Source: Corticium candelabrum
Lineage: Eukaryota > Porifera > Homoscleromorpha > Homosclerophorida > Plakinidae
Assembly (NCBI RefSeq): GCF_963422355.1
Contig: NC_085105.1
Location: 4,417,651 to 4,481,650 of the forward strand
Length of the DNA: 64,000 nucleotides
Direction of reading: 5' to 3'
Shown here: one piece after another, positions 47,290 to 61,948 of the stretch
How the letters are laid out: each line of letters opens with the position of its first letter
How positions within the stretch are numbered: position 1 is the stretch's first letter
Notes under the pieces: model-generated
What the model saw: the letters and a program-made list of their open reading frames with translations, nothing else
The model's database searches: none
Told to the model about the DNA's origin: nothing
Position numbers and translations under genes: made by a program

Positions 47290-50206
47290 AAACTACACTA
47301 CTGAAGTCTCAATAAGGCCCCCATGGGGCCACGAATAGGAGTCAATGTACATACAACTGAATATTAAAGTCATCTGTATATAATTGGCTATCGCTGCCAT
47401 TAGTTAGATTGGATAGTTTCCTAGCGATGGTCTTCGAATTGCACCGTTGCAGCGACACGGAGAAGCGCTTGCGCCAAAAGCAGAGGAATTCTTTCGAGGT
47501 TTTCTTTCCCAAATCGTCCCGTGATCTTTCCGAAAGCTTCTGAAGGTAAGAGGCAGCTGCCTCACCCCAACGACCAAAATGTTCAAAGACCAATGGTATC
47601 AGACTCAAGTGTGAAGTTCCAGGGAGATGTAGCTGACTATATTTCGCTCTCTTCCTGTCTTCTCTTCTCATTGCAGCTGCACCATCTTTATCCGCAGCTT
47701 GTGATAGAATGTCTTTTGCCCAGGGGTGAGACAGAGCAATATCAAGCTCTACATTAGCACCAGAGCCGACATCAAAAACTGCAATATCAGGACGGTTGTT
47801 ACTGTCACTATATCTATCTCTAGGTTCTTTCTTGTGGTGTATCTGCACTTGACAGAGGCAATCAGACCATTCTGACACGATTAATCATGTGACCATACAG
47901 GTCCACCACCCTTCTTGCATGTGAGGAGGTGATAGCCCGTTTCATCCAAGGTGGCTCCACAATCACACTTCTCCATCCAATTGGCAGTTGGTAGTTGCAG
48001 ACCCAATCTCAACAAACTCGCCAAGCGAAACTCGCAAGGTTGAAGTGCGAAGTTTGCTGATTCTGGGACTGCTGTTAACCAAGCTCCAGCACCTTTGCCT
48101 CCCAATGAGCGCAGACGAGCAGCATCTCTTGGGTCGCAGGCTTTCTCTACCATGTATTTGGAAACACAAACCAAATGTTGATGACTCAGCCTTCGCTGGA
48201 GGTTTCTATGATTTTGAACAAGATCATGAAGACTGCTACCGGGTGGAATAGCTTTCTGCAACTCCGATTCTAGGTACCCCATAGAACTCTTGTAAAAAGT
48301 AATGTCCTGGATTGACTTTGCTATGATTGGACAGCGTGATGGCAGAGTAGATAATGAATGTGCCCATGAGGAAAGATAGGCAAACTGAGAAATCTCCTTG
48401 ACAGACGTCATGCCAAAGCCTCCCTGTCTGATAGGAAGTGTGGCCTGCAGCCATTTGTCATCACCTATTTCTCCCAAATTCAGTATGTCTGTAAAGGTCT
48501 TTCTGGTTTGGAAGTCATGAACTATAGCAGCATGACTGAAATGAGAAGGAGCTACTGATCTCGCTAAGTGAGTTATCCTAGTCACATGACAGTGTTTAAG
48601 CAAGAGCATTGCACTTTGTGGGTCACCAAGATTGACTAGTTGAGTGCACAACTGATTTCCAGAATCCACGAAGTTCATGCAGTGGGCCTCAATGTATGAA
48701 GGGCAGCCAATGGGAACTCCAAGGATTTTGGAACCAGACGATGAGACTGGAATTCTTGAGATGTTGTTGCAGTTCAAAGCATCTGAAGAAAACTCGTGGA
48801 ATAGCTCACACTTGTTATCGGATATTTCCAAGCCAATGGTAGAAAATTCTGACTTGAGATCCTCGAACGCCAACATTGCTTGGTCTGGCACACCCAAGAT
48901 AAAAACGTCATCAAGGTAAGCCACAACAACGATGTTCTTATGTTGAGATTGCACTTCAATTAGGACTGGGTGTATTGTGATGGAAAATAGCACTGGCCCT
49001 AAAGGGTCCCCCTGGTGGACACCTTCCTCCGACGTCAGGATAACCGTTGACCTGCCATCACATACGTTGAGAGCACTAGTCCCTGCATACATTGCCATCA
49101 CGTGTGAACCAATCTCAGGAAATGAAGAAAATACTTGACGAATCATGTCACTTCTATTGACAGAATTGAATGCATTTTTCACGTCAGTTTTTATCATAAC
49201 CCAATCTTTATTGGCCTCAAGCAGAAGCTGTATTTGGTGCACTAGTAGCTCTGAACCACCCTCAGTTGCCACTCCAAACTGCAGTGGGCTGAAAAAATTT
49301 GAGAACTCTTTTTTCTTCTGAGTGCAGATGGTGCGTGCTGTGATTCGTCTGATACATTCCCCAATAGCTACTGGACGGACATCACCATTTGGCTTGGGTA
49401 GGGCTATAAGACGTGATGCAGTGAGTAACTTGATGGCACAGTTGGGTAGATCACCTTTGGCCACCAGTGAGCAGACCAATGTAAGACCATCCAGAGTAAC
49501 CTGATTTCGCAACAATGCGCGTAGATGTTCATATCTCCAGCCCGAAGGGCCTGAACTCGAACCTCTTGGAGATGATGAAATTGCTGCTGACAGTTGTTGG
49601 GTTGTGATTTCGATGTTGTCTTGGATACCATCTGGAGAAGAGTCTACTTCTTTGACTCGGTGAGGATGTTTTCTTGCTAACTGTGATCTTGTCTCAAAAT
49701 TCAATGGGGCTAGACCAGAGCTTGTCAGAACGCGAGCTGCACGTGAGAGTTCACCACATCTGACAAGTCTCAGAGCTGCCTGTTTGACTTGATCTTGCTG
49801 TGAATACTTTGAATGCGATTTGTTGACTGAAGACTTGTTGAACTGTAAAAGTTCATCCCATTTGAATGCTAGGAATTTGCGGAAGATGGACTTCACATAG
49901 CGGGTGTTTGATTTTCCTCCTCTCTGTAAGCATACAGGAGATAATAGCATGCGAGGTAGAAGGAAAAGAAGTTTCCAGGCAGTCTCATCTCTTGGATCTT
50001 GCTCTAACTTTTTAAGTACAAATGCGCAACACTCCTGGAAAAGACCTTGAACGGCGGGCTTTACGGCTTGAACTGTTTTAGGCGGAATGGAAGTCAATAT
50101 GGTGTCCACAGATATGTCCCGTATGCACCGCCATGCTGCCTGTTCCGCGGATGAATGAACAGGATCGTCGCGACAAGCACCGACAGCTCTGGTTATATCT
50201 GTCGGT

Positions 50207-50215
<9 letters not shown>
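47290..50215 (-). mobile_element. REL-endonuclease non-LTR retroelement, nearly intact copy
   Basis: A minus-strand element with one RT-endonuclease coding region (see the coding entry). Both ends lie in tetranucleotide arrays of the same sense, (TCTG)n on the plus strand: at 50207-50281 on the 5' side and 47121-47235 on the 3' side. The coding frame runs open into the array at its N-terminal side. Relative to the copy at 53.6-56.8 kb the zinc-finger N-terminus is missing, so the copy appears 5'-truncated exactly at the microsatellite. Confidence 0.75.
47342..50210 (-). pseudogene. Reverse transcriptase with CCHC and restriction-like endonuclease, one frameshift
   Basis: Copies element RNA into target-primed DNA. 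From the N-terminal side: helical region (LLFLLPRMLL, GGKSNTRYVKSIFRKFL), fingers GPSGWRYEHLRALL and LPKPNGDVRPVAIGECIRR, motif A MIKTDVKNAFNSVN, motif B HQGDPLGPVLFSI, motif C VAYLDDVFILG, thumb, then RDAARLRSLGGKGAGAWL. The tail has CDCGATLDETGYHLLTC (CCHC) and, after a one-base shift at about 47880, RPDIAVFDVGSGANVELDI, the PD-(D/E)xK-like nuclease core. The stop is at 47342. This RT plus restriction-like endonuclease layout is that of R2/CRE/NeSL-type elements; the exact clade is not certain. The residues upstream of about 50210 are only translated (TCTG)n. The single frameshift may be real decay or a sequence error. Confidence 0.85.
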
Positions 50216-50699
<484 letters not shown>

Positions 50700-50700
<1 letters not shown>

Positions 50701-50960
50701 ATGGAGTAACGATGCAGAATCAATTCTTTCCGATACCTCAAAAGTAGCTGCTCTTACACATGGAATGTCATCCAGCCAGTTTGGTTAATTCCTGGAGGCG
50801 TGGCCTGAGCCTAACTTTACAAAGACAGAACTGTGCCATCATAAACCAGAAGACATGTTCTATTATTGGAAAACGACCATGTGAGCCCAATGAAGAACAG
50901 ACTGAAGTAATTAGGTGTTTTGGACTAGACTTTACCTAGAGTGTTATATTGTTATTGTTG
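50700..50960. other. Short unique spacer
   Basis: About 260 bp of non-repetitive DNA between two purine-rich arrays; no feature recognised. Confidence 0.4.
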
Positions 50961-50964
50961 GTAG

Positions 50965-51465
50965 AGAGGGAGAGGGAGGGGGAGGGAGAAGGGAGGGGGA
51001 GGGGAAAGGGAAGGGGAAGGGGAAGGGAGGGGAGGGGGAAGGGAGAGGGATGGAGAGGGGAGGGGAGGGAGAGGGGGAGGAAAAGGGAGAGGGGAGGGAA
51101 AGGGAGAGGGGGAGGAAGAAGGGAAGGGAGAGAGGGAGGGGAGGGAACGGAGAGAGAGGGAGAGACACAGAGAGACAATACAGTTACTGTCCGCCATTTT
51201 GGCGTAGACTTTACATAGGTTTTCCTGTTCCTTTTTTGGAAATAGAACTTAGAGTTATCGTAGTTTGCTTACCTGTAGTTATTTCACTTTAGCCTATATG
51301 TATGCTACCGTTTCTGTATTTGATGAGAAGTATTGTTAATAAAGAGATACACAGAGACACAGAGAGGCAGAGAGGCAGAGAGACAGAGAGACAGAGACAG
51401 AGAGACAGACCGAGAGACAGACAGAGAGACAGAGACAGAGACAGAGACAGAGACAGAGACAGACA
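50965..51465. repeat. Polypurine (GGGA/GGGGA)n tract and (CAGAGA)n tract
   Basis: A 200-bp purine-only strand (50965-51170) dominated by GGGA, GGGGA and GGAAG. After a short gap follow CAGAGA/CAGACA repeats (51340-51463). The G-rich tract could adopt quadruplex or triplex structure. Confidence 0.92.
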
Positions 51466-51467
51466 AA

Positions 51468-53455
51468 TCGGGTCCCTAAACTGTTTCGTATGCTATAGGA
51501 CAACGCATAAACCGTTTCCTATAGAAGGACTGTGCCCTGAACGTCTATAGCCCAAGATCTGGTATCTCTCTGGCTTTGCTACAAGTGTCGATAGCTTTGT
51601 TGTAGTATGTTGTAGAACGAACAATACTTTTCTTGAACCTTCCTAGAATTTCTCTTTGTGTTGGGCTTGTTCGTCTACGTATTTTGGCAATTTTTCCAAT
51701 TCTCTCTACGTTTCTGGTGTTCTATTTCAACTTTTTGTAGTTAGTGCGCGTGCAATTCCTGTGACTTCTGTCTTGTCTCCATTCGGTCGATACCAATGCA
51801 TCTTTGATTTCTTGCAATCGCCTCTTGCGCTGTACATTCGATAGGGTCGAGATGTGTCTGTCGGTGCATGCTAGATGTAGTTCGAATATAGATTTGTCAA
51901 TCCCAATCGCGTGACTCTTTTTCTCGCGCCAAATCCAAGATATGTAGGGTGTGGATGGTAGCAGCAGGTTTGGATCGGGTCCATTCGGATGGAGTTGCGT
52001 CGGTTTTTTTGCTCGCAGCGAGGATCGTGTTGCACCTCGGTTTTGGTGTAGCAGGGGAGAGGCCGGATTTCGATGCTGTCTTTGTAGATGGCTCGATGTC
52101 TATACGGAAGATAAGGCATCAGCGAAATCCAAAGTCGCCTGCTGCCCACTCTACGGCGCGTTCCCACCTAATTTTGTCGTCGACCGTCTACGCGGACAGC
52201 ACAACGTGAACTTCAGTTACTCTAACTGTCGTAGTGTGTGCATACTAACCCACAAAGATTTGGTCTATAGGACGACTTGCTTGGCGAGAACCAGACATCG
52301 ATATAGATTGGAGGCAAGGCTTTTCCATTATTGGGCAGGAGGTTGCACCACAAAGAGTCCAGGGTCGGATTTTTGTACGCTTTTTGGCACGGATGGCGCC
52401 CCATAGATTCCACCAATTGTAGTGTTTGTTCTACAACTTATTCTGCGTTTGTATTGGAAAGCTTGCTGCCACGACAGGCATACAACGAGACCTCGATACG
52501 GGTGCAACCTCGACCTTGGACGTCTGGATGTAGAAGAGTCTTGCGCAGATGTTCATAGGAGCAGTCCACATATTCGCATAAATTTGCACCAACGGAGGCC
52601 TGGACTTCTCCCGCTTCGAATTGGGACACGATCTTGTTGTACAATTTAGTTCGCATTGTATACCCATCGAGGGTGGTGTGTACCAGGGTACATACATGCT
52701 CGCCCACACAATGTGTATTTGCAAGAATGGTCGAGTTGTCGGAGTCCATAGCTTGGCACAGGTTACCCTGTTAGCAGAAGTCGTGCACCTCGCGTATGTA
52801 TTCGACCCGAGCATTGCTATCGAGAGATCCAGAGAAATCTTGCGTGTAGTCGATCATATACAACCCATATCCTTGTCCCTGCAGAAGCCTATCTAGTTTT
52901 GGAAGTGCCGCCTGTACTTCTTCCATAGGAATGTCGGACACATCTGCTTTGACAACAAACAAACCGTACGGATCGACTGCCTAGATTTCCTTCCATCTCT
53001 TTCTAGCTATGCCGTTGGTATCGCGTTCGATTTTTGTGATGGTGGAACGTATTGCACTCGCTACGTCTCTCTGGGCGTATATTGTAGGTTAGGGTTAGCA
53101 ACGCTTTGTCTCCTTATCTGGTTTGTTTTTCGTGGTTTCTCGTACCACTGGGAGTACCTTGGCTACGATAGTCTTTGCAGATCCACATTCTCCTAGAGTG
53201 CAAGACAGAGTTCCTCGTTCTTTCACGACATCCTCTGGACGTAGATAGCCAAATATGTTGATATCATTGACAAATACCAGTAGTCTTGGAAGAGGTTGCA
53301 ATGTCGTACGTCCTTGGTCTTCTTGGAGGTAGTCCACATTGGATATATCGGACAGCAGGTTTTTATCGTAGGCGTTCTCTACAAGAAGGTGGTGTACTAG
53401 AGATTTCTTGGCACGCAAACCCATAGCTGCAAATGTAGCCTGTATAGACATTGCA
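51468..53455 (-). mobile_element. Rep-like repeat, copy B (N-terminal and middle parts, decayed)
   Basis: A minus-strand coding region with several stops and shifts. In order: LLSDISNVDYLQEDQGRTT, PRLLVFVNDINIFGYLRPEDVV (53451-53095), FVVKADVSDIPMEEVQAAL, GLYMIDYTQDFSGSLD, GYTMRTKLYNKIVSQFEAG, EYVDCSYEHLRKTLLHP and GRGCTRIEVSLYA (52962-52438), then LYIDVW-like sequence and the segment homologous to copy A (52085-51468). A D-x-T-x-D-F strand, then a YNK...E helix, then a TRIEVSLY strand resembles rolling-circle replication initiators of the Rep_trans type. No clear HUH pair is visible. Function and class are uncertain; it is a repeat shared with 12.3-12.9 kb. Confidence 0.5.
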
Positions 53456-53639
53456 CCGTGTGTTTGCGTCGTTTGTGCTCTACTATATATACATGTATAT
53501 ATATATATATATAAAGCAGAGGTGTCTGTTTGTCTGTCTGTCTATTTGTTTTATTTCGCTATTGAGCACAAAAGCAAAATTTTACAAGAACGCTATAGGT
53601 AAAATTGCTAAGCTAAATGTCCATCTACTGAGACATACA

Positions 53640-56600
53640 GATTGAATACTACTAAAACTCTAATGAATGATGTTCTGAATGTCTCTTCCATTGTCGTCCA
53701 ATTCCTCATTTCCCTCTGCAATTCTTCTAAGTTTTCCCAATATTACATTGAAATTGGACTTCTGAAGGCATATTGATAGTATCTTTCTCCATTGTCCTCT
53801 AAACTGTGCTTCACTTGATCCACTTTCTACATCTCTCGATCTCTTGGCCTACTGGTTCAAATAATTGTCTGCATTTCTCCCCAACAACCAAAATGTTCAA
53901 AAATCAATGGAATGAAGGTAGCTTTGCATGACCCTGAATACTGTTGATTTAAATATTTATTTATTTTTTTCTCTTCTCTTTTTGCAGCTGCAAATCTGTC
54001 CTCTCTCGATGCTCTTACTACTGTGTCGCTACTAAATGGGTGTGCCAGAGAGAAATCGAGTTCGACATTGGCGCCTATTCCTGAATCATATACTATGATG
54101 TCTAGTCTGTCTTCACTGTCTATATATTGATTCTTAGGTTCTTTTTTTGTGATGCAGTTGCAAGTCCCTGAGACACTGACACCACTCTGCTACAAGATTA
54201 TTGTGTTTCCACACAGGCCCTCCACCAAGCTGACAAGTGAGGAGATGGTAACCATCAGCATCCAGTTCCCTGCCACAGTTACAATGTGTTACACAAGAAT
54301 TGAAAGGCATCGGTTGTCCTAGTCTCAGAAAAGCCGCTATCTGAAATTCATTCTTATTAATTGCGAACTTTTCTGAACTAGGGACTGATTCTAACCAAGC
54401 TTCCGCACCTTTTCCTTGTAGAGATCGTAACCTGGCAGCATCTCTATCACCTTTTGCATTATCTAAGATCAAATCTGCCCTTAGTTTGTCGATTCCTTGA
54501 CTAATTCGTTGTTGAAGCTTCACAGGATTTAAAGACAAATCACAAAGATTTGGAGCGTTCTCAAATTGTCATTCAAAGATGGAAACAAAGGTAAGGACAA
54601 AAAGCTGAGTGTAAGTGATATGCCAATGATTGAGATGGTAGTTCTAGGTCTGTTGAGTGAATAGTATCAACAGATTCTTGCAAGCTTGGGAAGCGGAGAG
54701 GTAACTCATGAATACTGTGAGCCCAACTTGCTACAAAGGCAATGTTTGATGATTCTTCTGTTGCTATCAACCCAAAACCTCCATGCTTGATGTTTAGAGT
54801 AGCTTGTCTCCACTTGCATTCATCAATTGACTCTAACTTCAAAATATCGTTAAATGTAGTTCTAGTCAATTCATCATGGATCTTTGCAGCAGGTTGAAGA
54901 CAAGAAGGAACAACTGATCTAGCTAGGTGGTTTATCCTTGGTACATGACACTGTCGTAAAAGTAGTAGTGCACTCTGTGAATCATCCAATTCAGTTAACT
55001 TTGTGCTTAGATCTTGGCCAGACTTATAAATCTCAACACATTTTTGACTCCACATAACTTGGACTTCCAATTGGTGTTCCTGTATTTCTGTGCCATCAAT
55101 TACCACTGGAATTTCAACCTGGCTATCAATAGACCCACTTGGACAATAGAGCTCACACTTTCTTTTACAAAAGCTAGATTTATTTTCTCAAATGATGCTT
55201 TGATATCTGATAAAATGGACATACAGCAATTTGATGGTGCTACGACATAGATGTCATCAAGATAAGCCAAGATGGTTACATTAGGATGTTGCTGCTGTAG
55301 CAAAAGGAGATTGGATGGATTGCTGTAGTAAAGAGAGCTGGTCCCAATGGGTCACCTTGATGAATTCCTTCCTCTGACTGAGTGGTGACCACAGATTGAT
55401 TTTTGGTGTATATCAGAGATGATGGCTTTGAATACATTTTGAGATTTCTTTCATGAGGCACTTCCTGCTGATAGAGTTGAAAGCATTACTGAAATCGATT
55501 TTCAAAACAGACCATTCAGGGTTCTGATCCATAAGTAGCTGTATATGATGAGTCAGCAACTCTGCTCCTTCAGCTGTTGCCACTCCATGTTACATGGGGC
55601 TGAAGTACTCTGAGAAAGATAATCGTTCCTGTAAACACATTGCCTTAGCTGTAATCCTCCTTAAAGTCTCCTCGATTGCTATTGGACGAACATCTCCATT
55701 AGTTTTTGGAAGAGCTATAAGTCGAGATGCTGACAACAAAGGGATAATATTAGGTGGAACGTTACCATCAGCAATGAGAGCACAAACAGAATGCAAAGAA
55801 TCAAAAGTAGAATGATTGCCTTGCATGAACTTGAAATGTTCGTACCTCCATCCGGATTGACTACAGCTTGAGCCTCTGGGAGCTTTCCGCAAAACTTCGC
55901 TTACACAAGATTTTTGTTAAGATGAATTGTTGTTTGTCATCACACCAAAGATCTTGTAAAGGAGAACATCGAGAAGGATGTTTTGATTTCAATTTTTGTA
56001 TAGTCTCATCTGTGGATGGAGCTGAGCCTGGACTTGTTAGAAGCTTAGCAGCTCTTGACAATCCTCCACTTTTGACTAGCCTTAGAGCTTCCTTCATTTT
56101 CTGGTCAACTTCAGTAGATTCTCGATGCGATAATAATTCTGGTCTACTTAGCTGAATTAGCTCTTCCCAGTGGAAGTCCAGGAACCTCCTGTACACAGCC
56201 TTGATTTTCTTAATGCCAGATTTCCCTCCTCTTTTCTGAGGACGAAGAATCATCCTTGGAATCAGAAACAAAAGCTTACACCCTGAATCATTCGTAGGAT
56301 TGGTTTCAATTTCCCTGAATGCCACTTTGACGCATTCCTGGAAAATAGCCTTGAGACTGCTAGGAATATGTCGTACAGATCTTGGAGGAAGCGATTCTAG
56401 GATCTGGTTGATTGTTAAAGAGGATATCAAATCCCAGGCACGAGCTTCTTGGTGTTTAGTATCATCGTAAGCCGAGGAGCGGTTGCTATGGGCAGATGTT
56501 GCGTAGCATTGATATGGACAATGTTCCTGACACGTTTGGCTGTCTGCCACTGAAATGGCTTCTGGTTCGATTGATTGGAAGCTGAGTTGTACGCGACGCG

Positions 56601-56839
56601 CACTTGGGAGAATGCTGTTTCAATTTTCTAAACCAATGCAGGCAGGAAGAGCATTGTTTCAAATTATGACGACAGATGAGATCTCCAGACCAGTCCTGTG
56701 GTTTGTGAACTTGACGAATGTGGTCAAATAGCCGTTTTGTAGTACCAGACATAGAACAACCTTCAACGGGGCATTCTTCGGCAACTGCCAATTGAGACAT
56801 GACGCTGATCAGGTAGGCGCGCAGAATCGCTAGATTCAT
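53640..56839 (-). mobile_element. REL-endonuclease non-LTR retroelement, fuller but multiply broken copy
   Basis: Pieces in order: zinc-finger N-terminus ECPVEGCSMSGTTKRLFDHI and CSSCLHWFRKLKQH (56839-56486); LLFLIPRMIL and GGKSGIKKIKAVYRRFL (56550-55861); SQSGWRYEHFKFM and LPKTNGDVRPIAIEETLRR (55892-55590); HQGDPLGPALF (55461-55276); ILAYLDDIYVV (55303-55100); thumb (55106-54573); RDAARLRSLQGKGAEAWL with CNCGRELDADGYHLLTC (54538-54134); then, shifted, RLDIIVYDSGIGANVELDF (REL core, about 54130-54040). It is about 60% similar to the 47-50 kb copy and adds the zinc finger missing there. At least six frame breaks make it dead. Confidence 0.85.
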
Positions 56840-56849
56840 CGACTGTTGG

Positions 56850-59800
56850 TGTAGCTCAATTGATGAGGTGATGTATTAGGACTATTATTGTGTCTTAATA
56901 CTCAAATAAAGGTTCGAAAGCACGCTAGAGCCTTGCTGTGTTCAAACAAATCAGCCGTTACGAGAAGTCGTAGCCATTCCACATCCGGGAGTCTGTCTGT
57001 GTCAGTGAGCGTTTCTCAAAAACGGCGAGTCTGATCTCAGCCGAATTTGGCTTGCGCACACGAATTCATTCGGGTCGAAAATGAGATTGTGGTCGTCTTC
57101 CTGACTTCTCCCACGACGACGCGATTTCCTGCCGATCGCACTCGCTTCCGCTCGCGCGCGAATATCTTCGGAACGGCGCATCGTATCTCCTCCGAATTTA
57201 CACTACCCGTTCCGGACGTCGGACGGCAGGCGCCGGTTGTGTCGTTTCTTGCGGGCGACGTCGGGAAAGGGAAGATAATTTTGCTAATATCTGGATCTTG
57301 AAAAAACGCCCACGATCGTTTGTCCGTCTACGCCCGGCGAAGAGCTGTCGCGTTTGATACACTTGTTCCCCGCAACGCCAACAACGTCTTCGAAGTGACG
57401 ACGTTCACCGGGACTGTCGAAATGACGAGAGTCGGTACGAGTCGTGACTTCGTTAGATACGGGAAACGGATAATCCGGGTGAGTAAGCTTACTGCATGTG
57501 ACTTCCAGTTCTGCTCTGATAGATTCCGAACGGGATTCGTGTCGAATAGATGCTAGGTTCGATACACCTGTTCCTCGCAACGGCAACAATGTCTTCGAAG
57601 TGTCGCGGCGTCCGAGTCGAAATGGCTTTAATCAATCACTACGTATCTCCACCGAATTTAGACGACCGTTCCTGACGTCGGATAATAGGCGCCGATTGTG
57701 TCGTTTCTTGCCGAAACAAGCGCGAAGAGCAACGAAGAGCAAAATTCATTCAGCACATCCGGGACCTCGCAACTAAGATACGTGACGTGTCCACAGACCT
57801 ATCTTTACACTACAGTATCTTGCGAATTTAGACTGCCCGTTCCTGACGTCGGACGGTAGGCGCCGATCGTGTCGTTTCTTGCCGACGACATCGAAAGGGC
57901 AAGATCAGATGAGCCGTGACTTCGTCTAGATTTAGACGGGGAAGCGATTACTAACTAACTGCACGTGACTTCATTTGTCTTTCTGACGACATTCAACGGG
58001 ACATCGGACGGTATCTCCACCGAATTTAAAAAGCCCGTTCCTGACATCGGACTGTATACACTCCCTGCAGCGGAGAGAAGTGACGATGTCTCTAGACGAT
58101 GGTTCACACTGCTGATAATTACGTTGTCTTAATAGCAATCAGTGTCTGCAAATCAATAATTTGTGTGATTAATTTATTACCCGGGCAAAGCCGGGCATTG
58201 GAGCTCGTCTATATATATAAAGCAGAGGTGTCTGTCTGTCCGTTTGTTGGAGCGTTTCTAAAAACGGCGAGTCTGATCTCAGCCGAATTTGGCTCGCGCA
58301 CGCCGAATTCATTCCGGTCGACAGTGAGACTGTGGGCATGCATCTTCCTGACTTCTCCCACGACAACGCTATCTCACTCGCTTCCGCTCGCGCGCGAATA
58401 TCTCTGGAACGGCGCATTGTATCTCCTTCGAATTTAGACTGCCCGTACGCGCTGAGCGTGTCGTTTATTGCGGGCGACGCTGGGAAATGGAAAATATTTT
58501 TGCTGATATCCGGGTCTTGAAAAATACGCCTACATTTGTTTGCCAGTCTACTACCGTCGAAGAGCTGCCGTGTTTAATGCATCTGTTCCCCGAAACGCCA
58601 GCAACGTCTTCAAAGAGACGACGTTCAACGGGACTGTCGAAATGGCGAGAGTCGGCATTCGTTATATACGGGCAACGGATTATCCGGGTAAGTATTGCTC
58701 GTGACTTGCACGATACGGAATTCACGTCGAAATTATAGATGCCAGGTTCGATACACCTGTTCTCCGCAACGGGACTGTCGAAACGGCTTCAACGGGATCA
58801 ATGAAGAAGCACTTGAAGTGCAAACCCTCGGCCGGTATGCACCTTGAAGGTAAATTAGTCGCGCTATGACAAAATCGTATGACAGAATGGTATGATGTGG
58901 GTAATAAATAAGAAACATTATTGAAATGGCAAAGGTAGACCTTGAGGTAAGTCACGTGACTGGCTGCTAACGTGTACAACGGGTAGCTACGCAGTCCGTC
59001 AGCCAACGTCCCGTAGGACCTCGCTTCTATTTTTACAGCCTTCGCTCGTCGGTTCTTTGTGCAGGTAATTGTTTGTGCAGCTTTTGAGGTCGTAACTATG
59101 GCCGGTTTTAGGCGTGGCATAGGTACCAGAGCCAAAACAAAATTAGATGTGGGAACGTTACAAATGCAGCTAGATTAGCTAGGCGTTGTTTCTAAATGCA
59201 TGTTACAAATGTAGTTGTTTCCAAATGATGGAACAAGCCAAATGTTACAAGTCGGAGAGCCTCGACGCTAGGCCGGCTGGCAATCTTCGCCTTACGTGAT
59301 GAAGTAACGGGCGTGATCATTGTTCTGTTTGTTGGTGGGAAACCTAGGTTACAAATGGAGACCAAACAAGCAGCTCACCACCGATTTTCCAGCTCACAAG
59401 AATGTAAAAGTCTCGTTCTTTGTGCAGCTTCTCTAGGCATCTTGTTGTTTGTGCGGCTTCTCTAGCTAGACGTCGCCTACTGTTGTAATGAGGTGACCCC
59501 AGAGCCAAAACAAAACATCAATGCGGGAAAACATGCACGTGCACATGTAGATTAGCTAGGCGTCTGTTCGCTCTGACTTTGGATACCGTAAAACAGAAAT
59601 GAATAGAGACGCACTAGCGTACTTACAGGTCGGCCGAGCCGCTTTGTCCGACAAACAGACGCTGTCATGGACAATGCACGTTCTCCTTCGCAAATTCCCG
59701 TCAAATGCCAAATTTCTGTTGAAGACGACACTAGTGATCGTTGCAACAACACCACGACCGCTCAGCCACGCACACCCAAAATTCAAGCTGGCACAACCAC

Positions 59801-60487
59801 TATGCAGAAACACTGTGGAACAAGCAAAATGTTACAAGTCAGGTACAGCTACACACCTCGCCCTGGTTGTTGCTGGGAAAACATACACGTAAAAATGTAT
59901 GTGCTAAACCCTTAAAGCAAAGAACTAAACACTATGTACAGGACGGACTCCCGATGGCCGAATTCTCGCTAGCAGCTACCGAACAAAGCGAGGTGGAGCC
60001 TCATGATGACATCACGTTCGTCTATTGGTCAGTAATGACACCACTTCTCGTCTATTGGTCGGAATAGCTTCATTTGCATCTCCGCTAACCAACTATATAT
60101 ACGGTAGTTGGGTCGTACGGCCGTTGGGTCATCGAACGACGACTATACCCTCCACCCGGAAATCCGGGCCTCGGGTAATAATCCAATCAACGGGATTTTT
60201 TAAACTGGACACGTGTCGAATAGATGCCAAGTTCGACACCCCTGTTCCTCGCAATGGCAGCAACGTCCAAGTCGAAATGACTTCAACCAATCGCTAATCC
60301 AATCAACGGGATTTTTGGAAACGGCAATTGAACCGGATATAACTATGAATAAGAATTCTGTCTGGCTGCTACTAAACGGTAAAAGCTCTTTCACCACGGA
60401 AGTAAACGGTTCTCTATACAAACTGTACGTGACCTGCCTACACTCCCTCTCCCTCTCCAACCATCAAACGTATTTTTAGATACTTTA
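56850..60487. repeat. Non-coding repeats of Helitron-like and related families
   Basis: No gene is recognised. Degenerate copies of a GCGAGTCTGATCTCAGCCGA unit start at 57015 and 58266. Degenerate copies of a GTTCC(C/T)CGCAACG...GGGACTGTCGAAATG unit occur at about 57363, 57560, 58590, 58760 and 60235. Positions 57760-57825 match the Helitron 3' subterminal region. CCCGGGCAAAGCCGGGC hairpins end in CATTGGAGCTCG at 58183-58208, directly followed by TCTATATATATAAAGCAGAG, which looks like a Helitron 5' start. Similar starts occur at about 53464-53520. Between 58900 and 59900 two half-similar segments (GAGCCAAAACAAAA, GATTAGCTAGGCG) repeat. Confidence 0.5.
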
Positions 60488-61674
<1,187 letters not shown>

Positions 61675-61814
61675 ACAGTATAATGCCAAGCTACTATGAA
61701 CCTGAACTTTGATGACTTGTGGGATTTTCCTGTTACTGTAATGTAGTTATGTTTAGGGACTGGGTGGGTAGGGTAGTTTGGGGTAGTTTGCATAGAAGAA
61801 GAAGATATTTAATG

Positions 61815-61876
61815 TATATATAATATATATGTATATATATGTATATATATATATATATGTATATATGTATATATGT

Positions 61877-61948
<72 letters not shown>
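61815..61948. repeat. (TA)n/(TATG)n microsatellite
   Basis: TATATATG and TA repeats between two retroelement tails. Tyr-Ile frames across it are artefacts. Confidence 0.95.
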
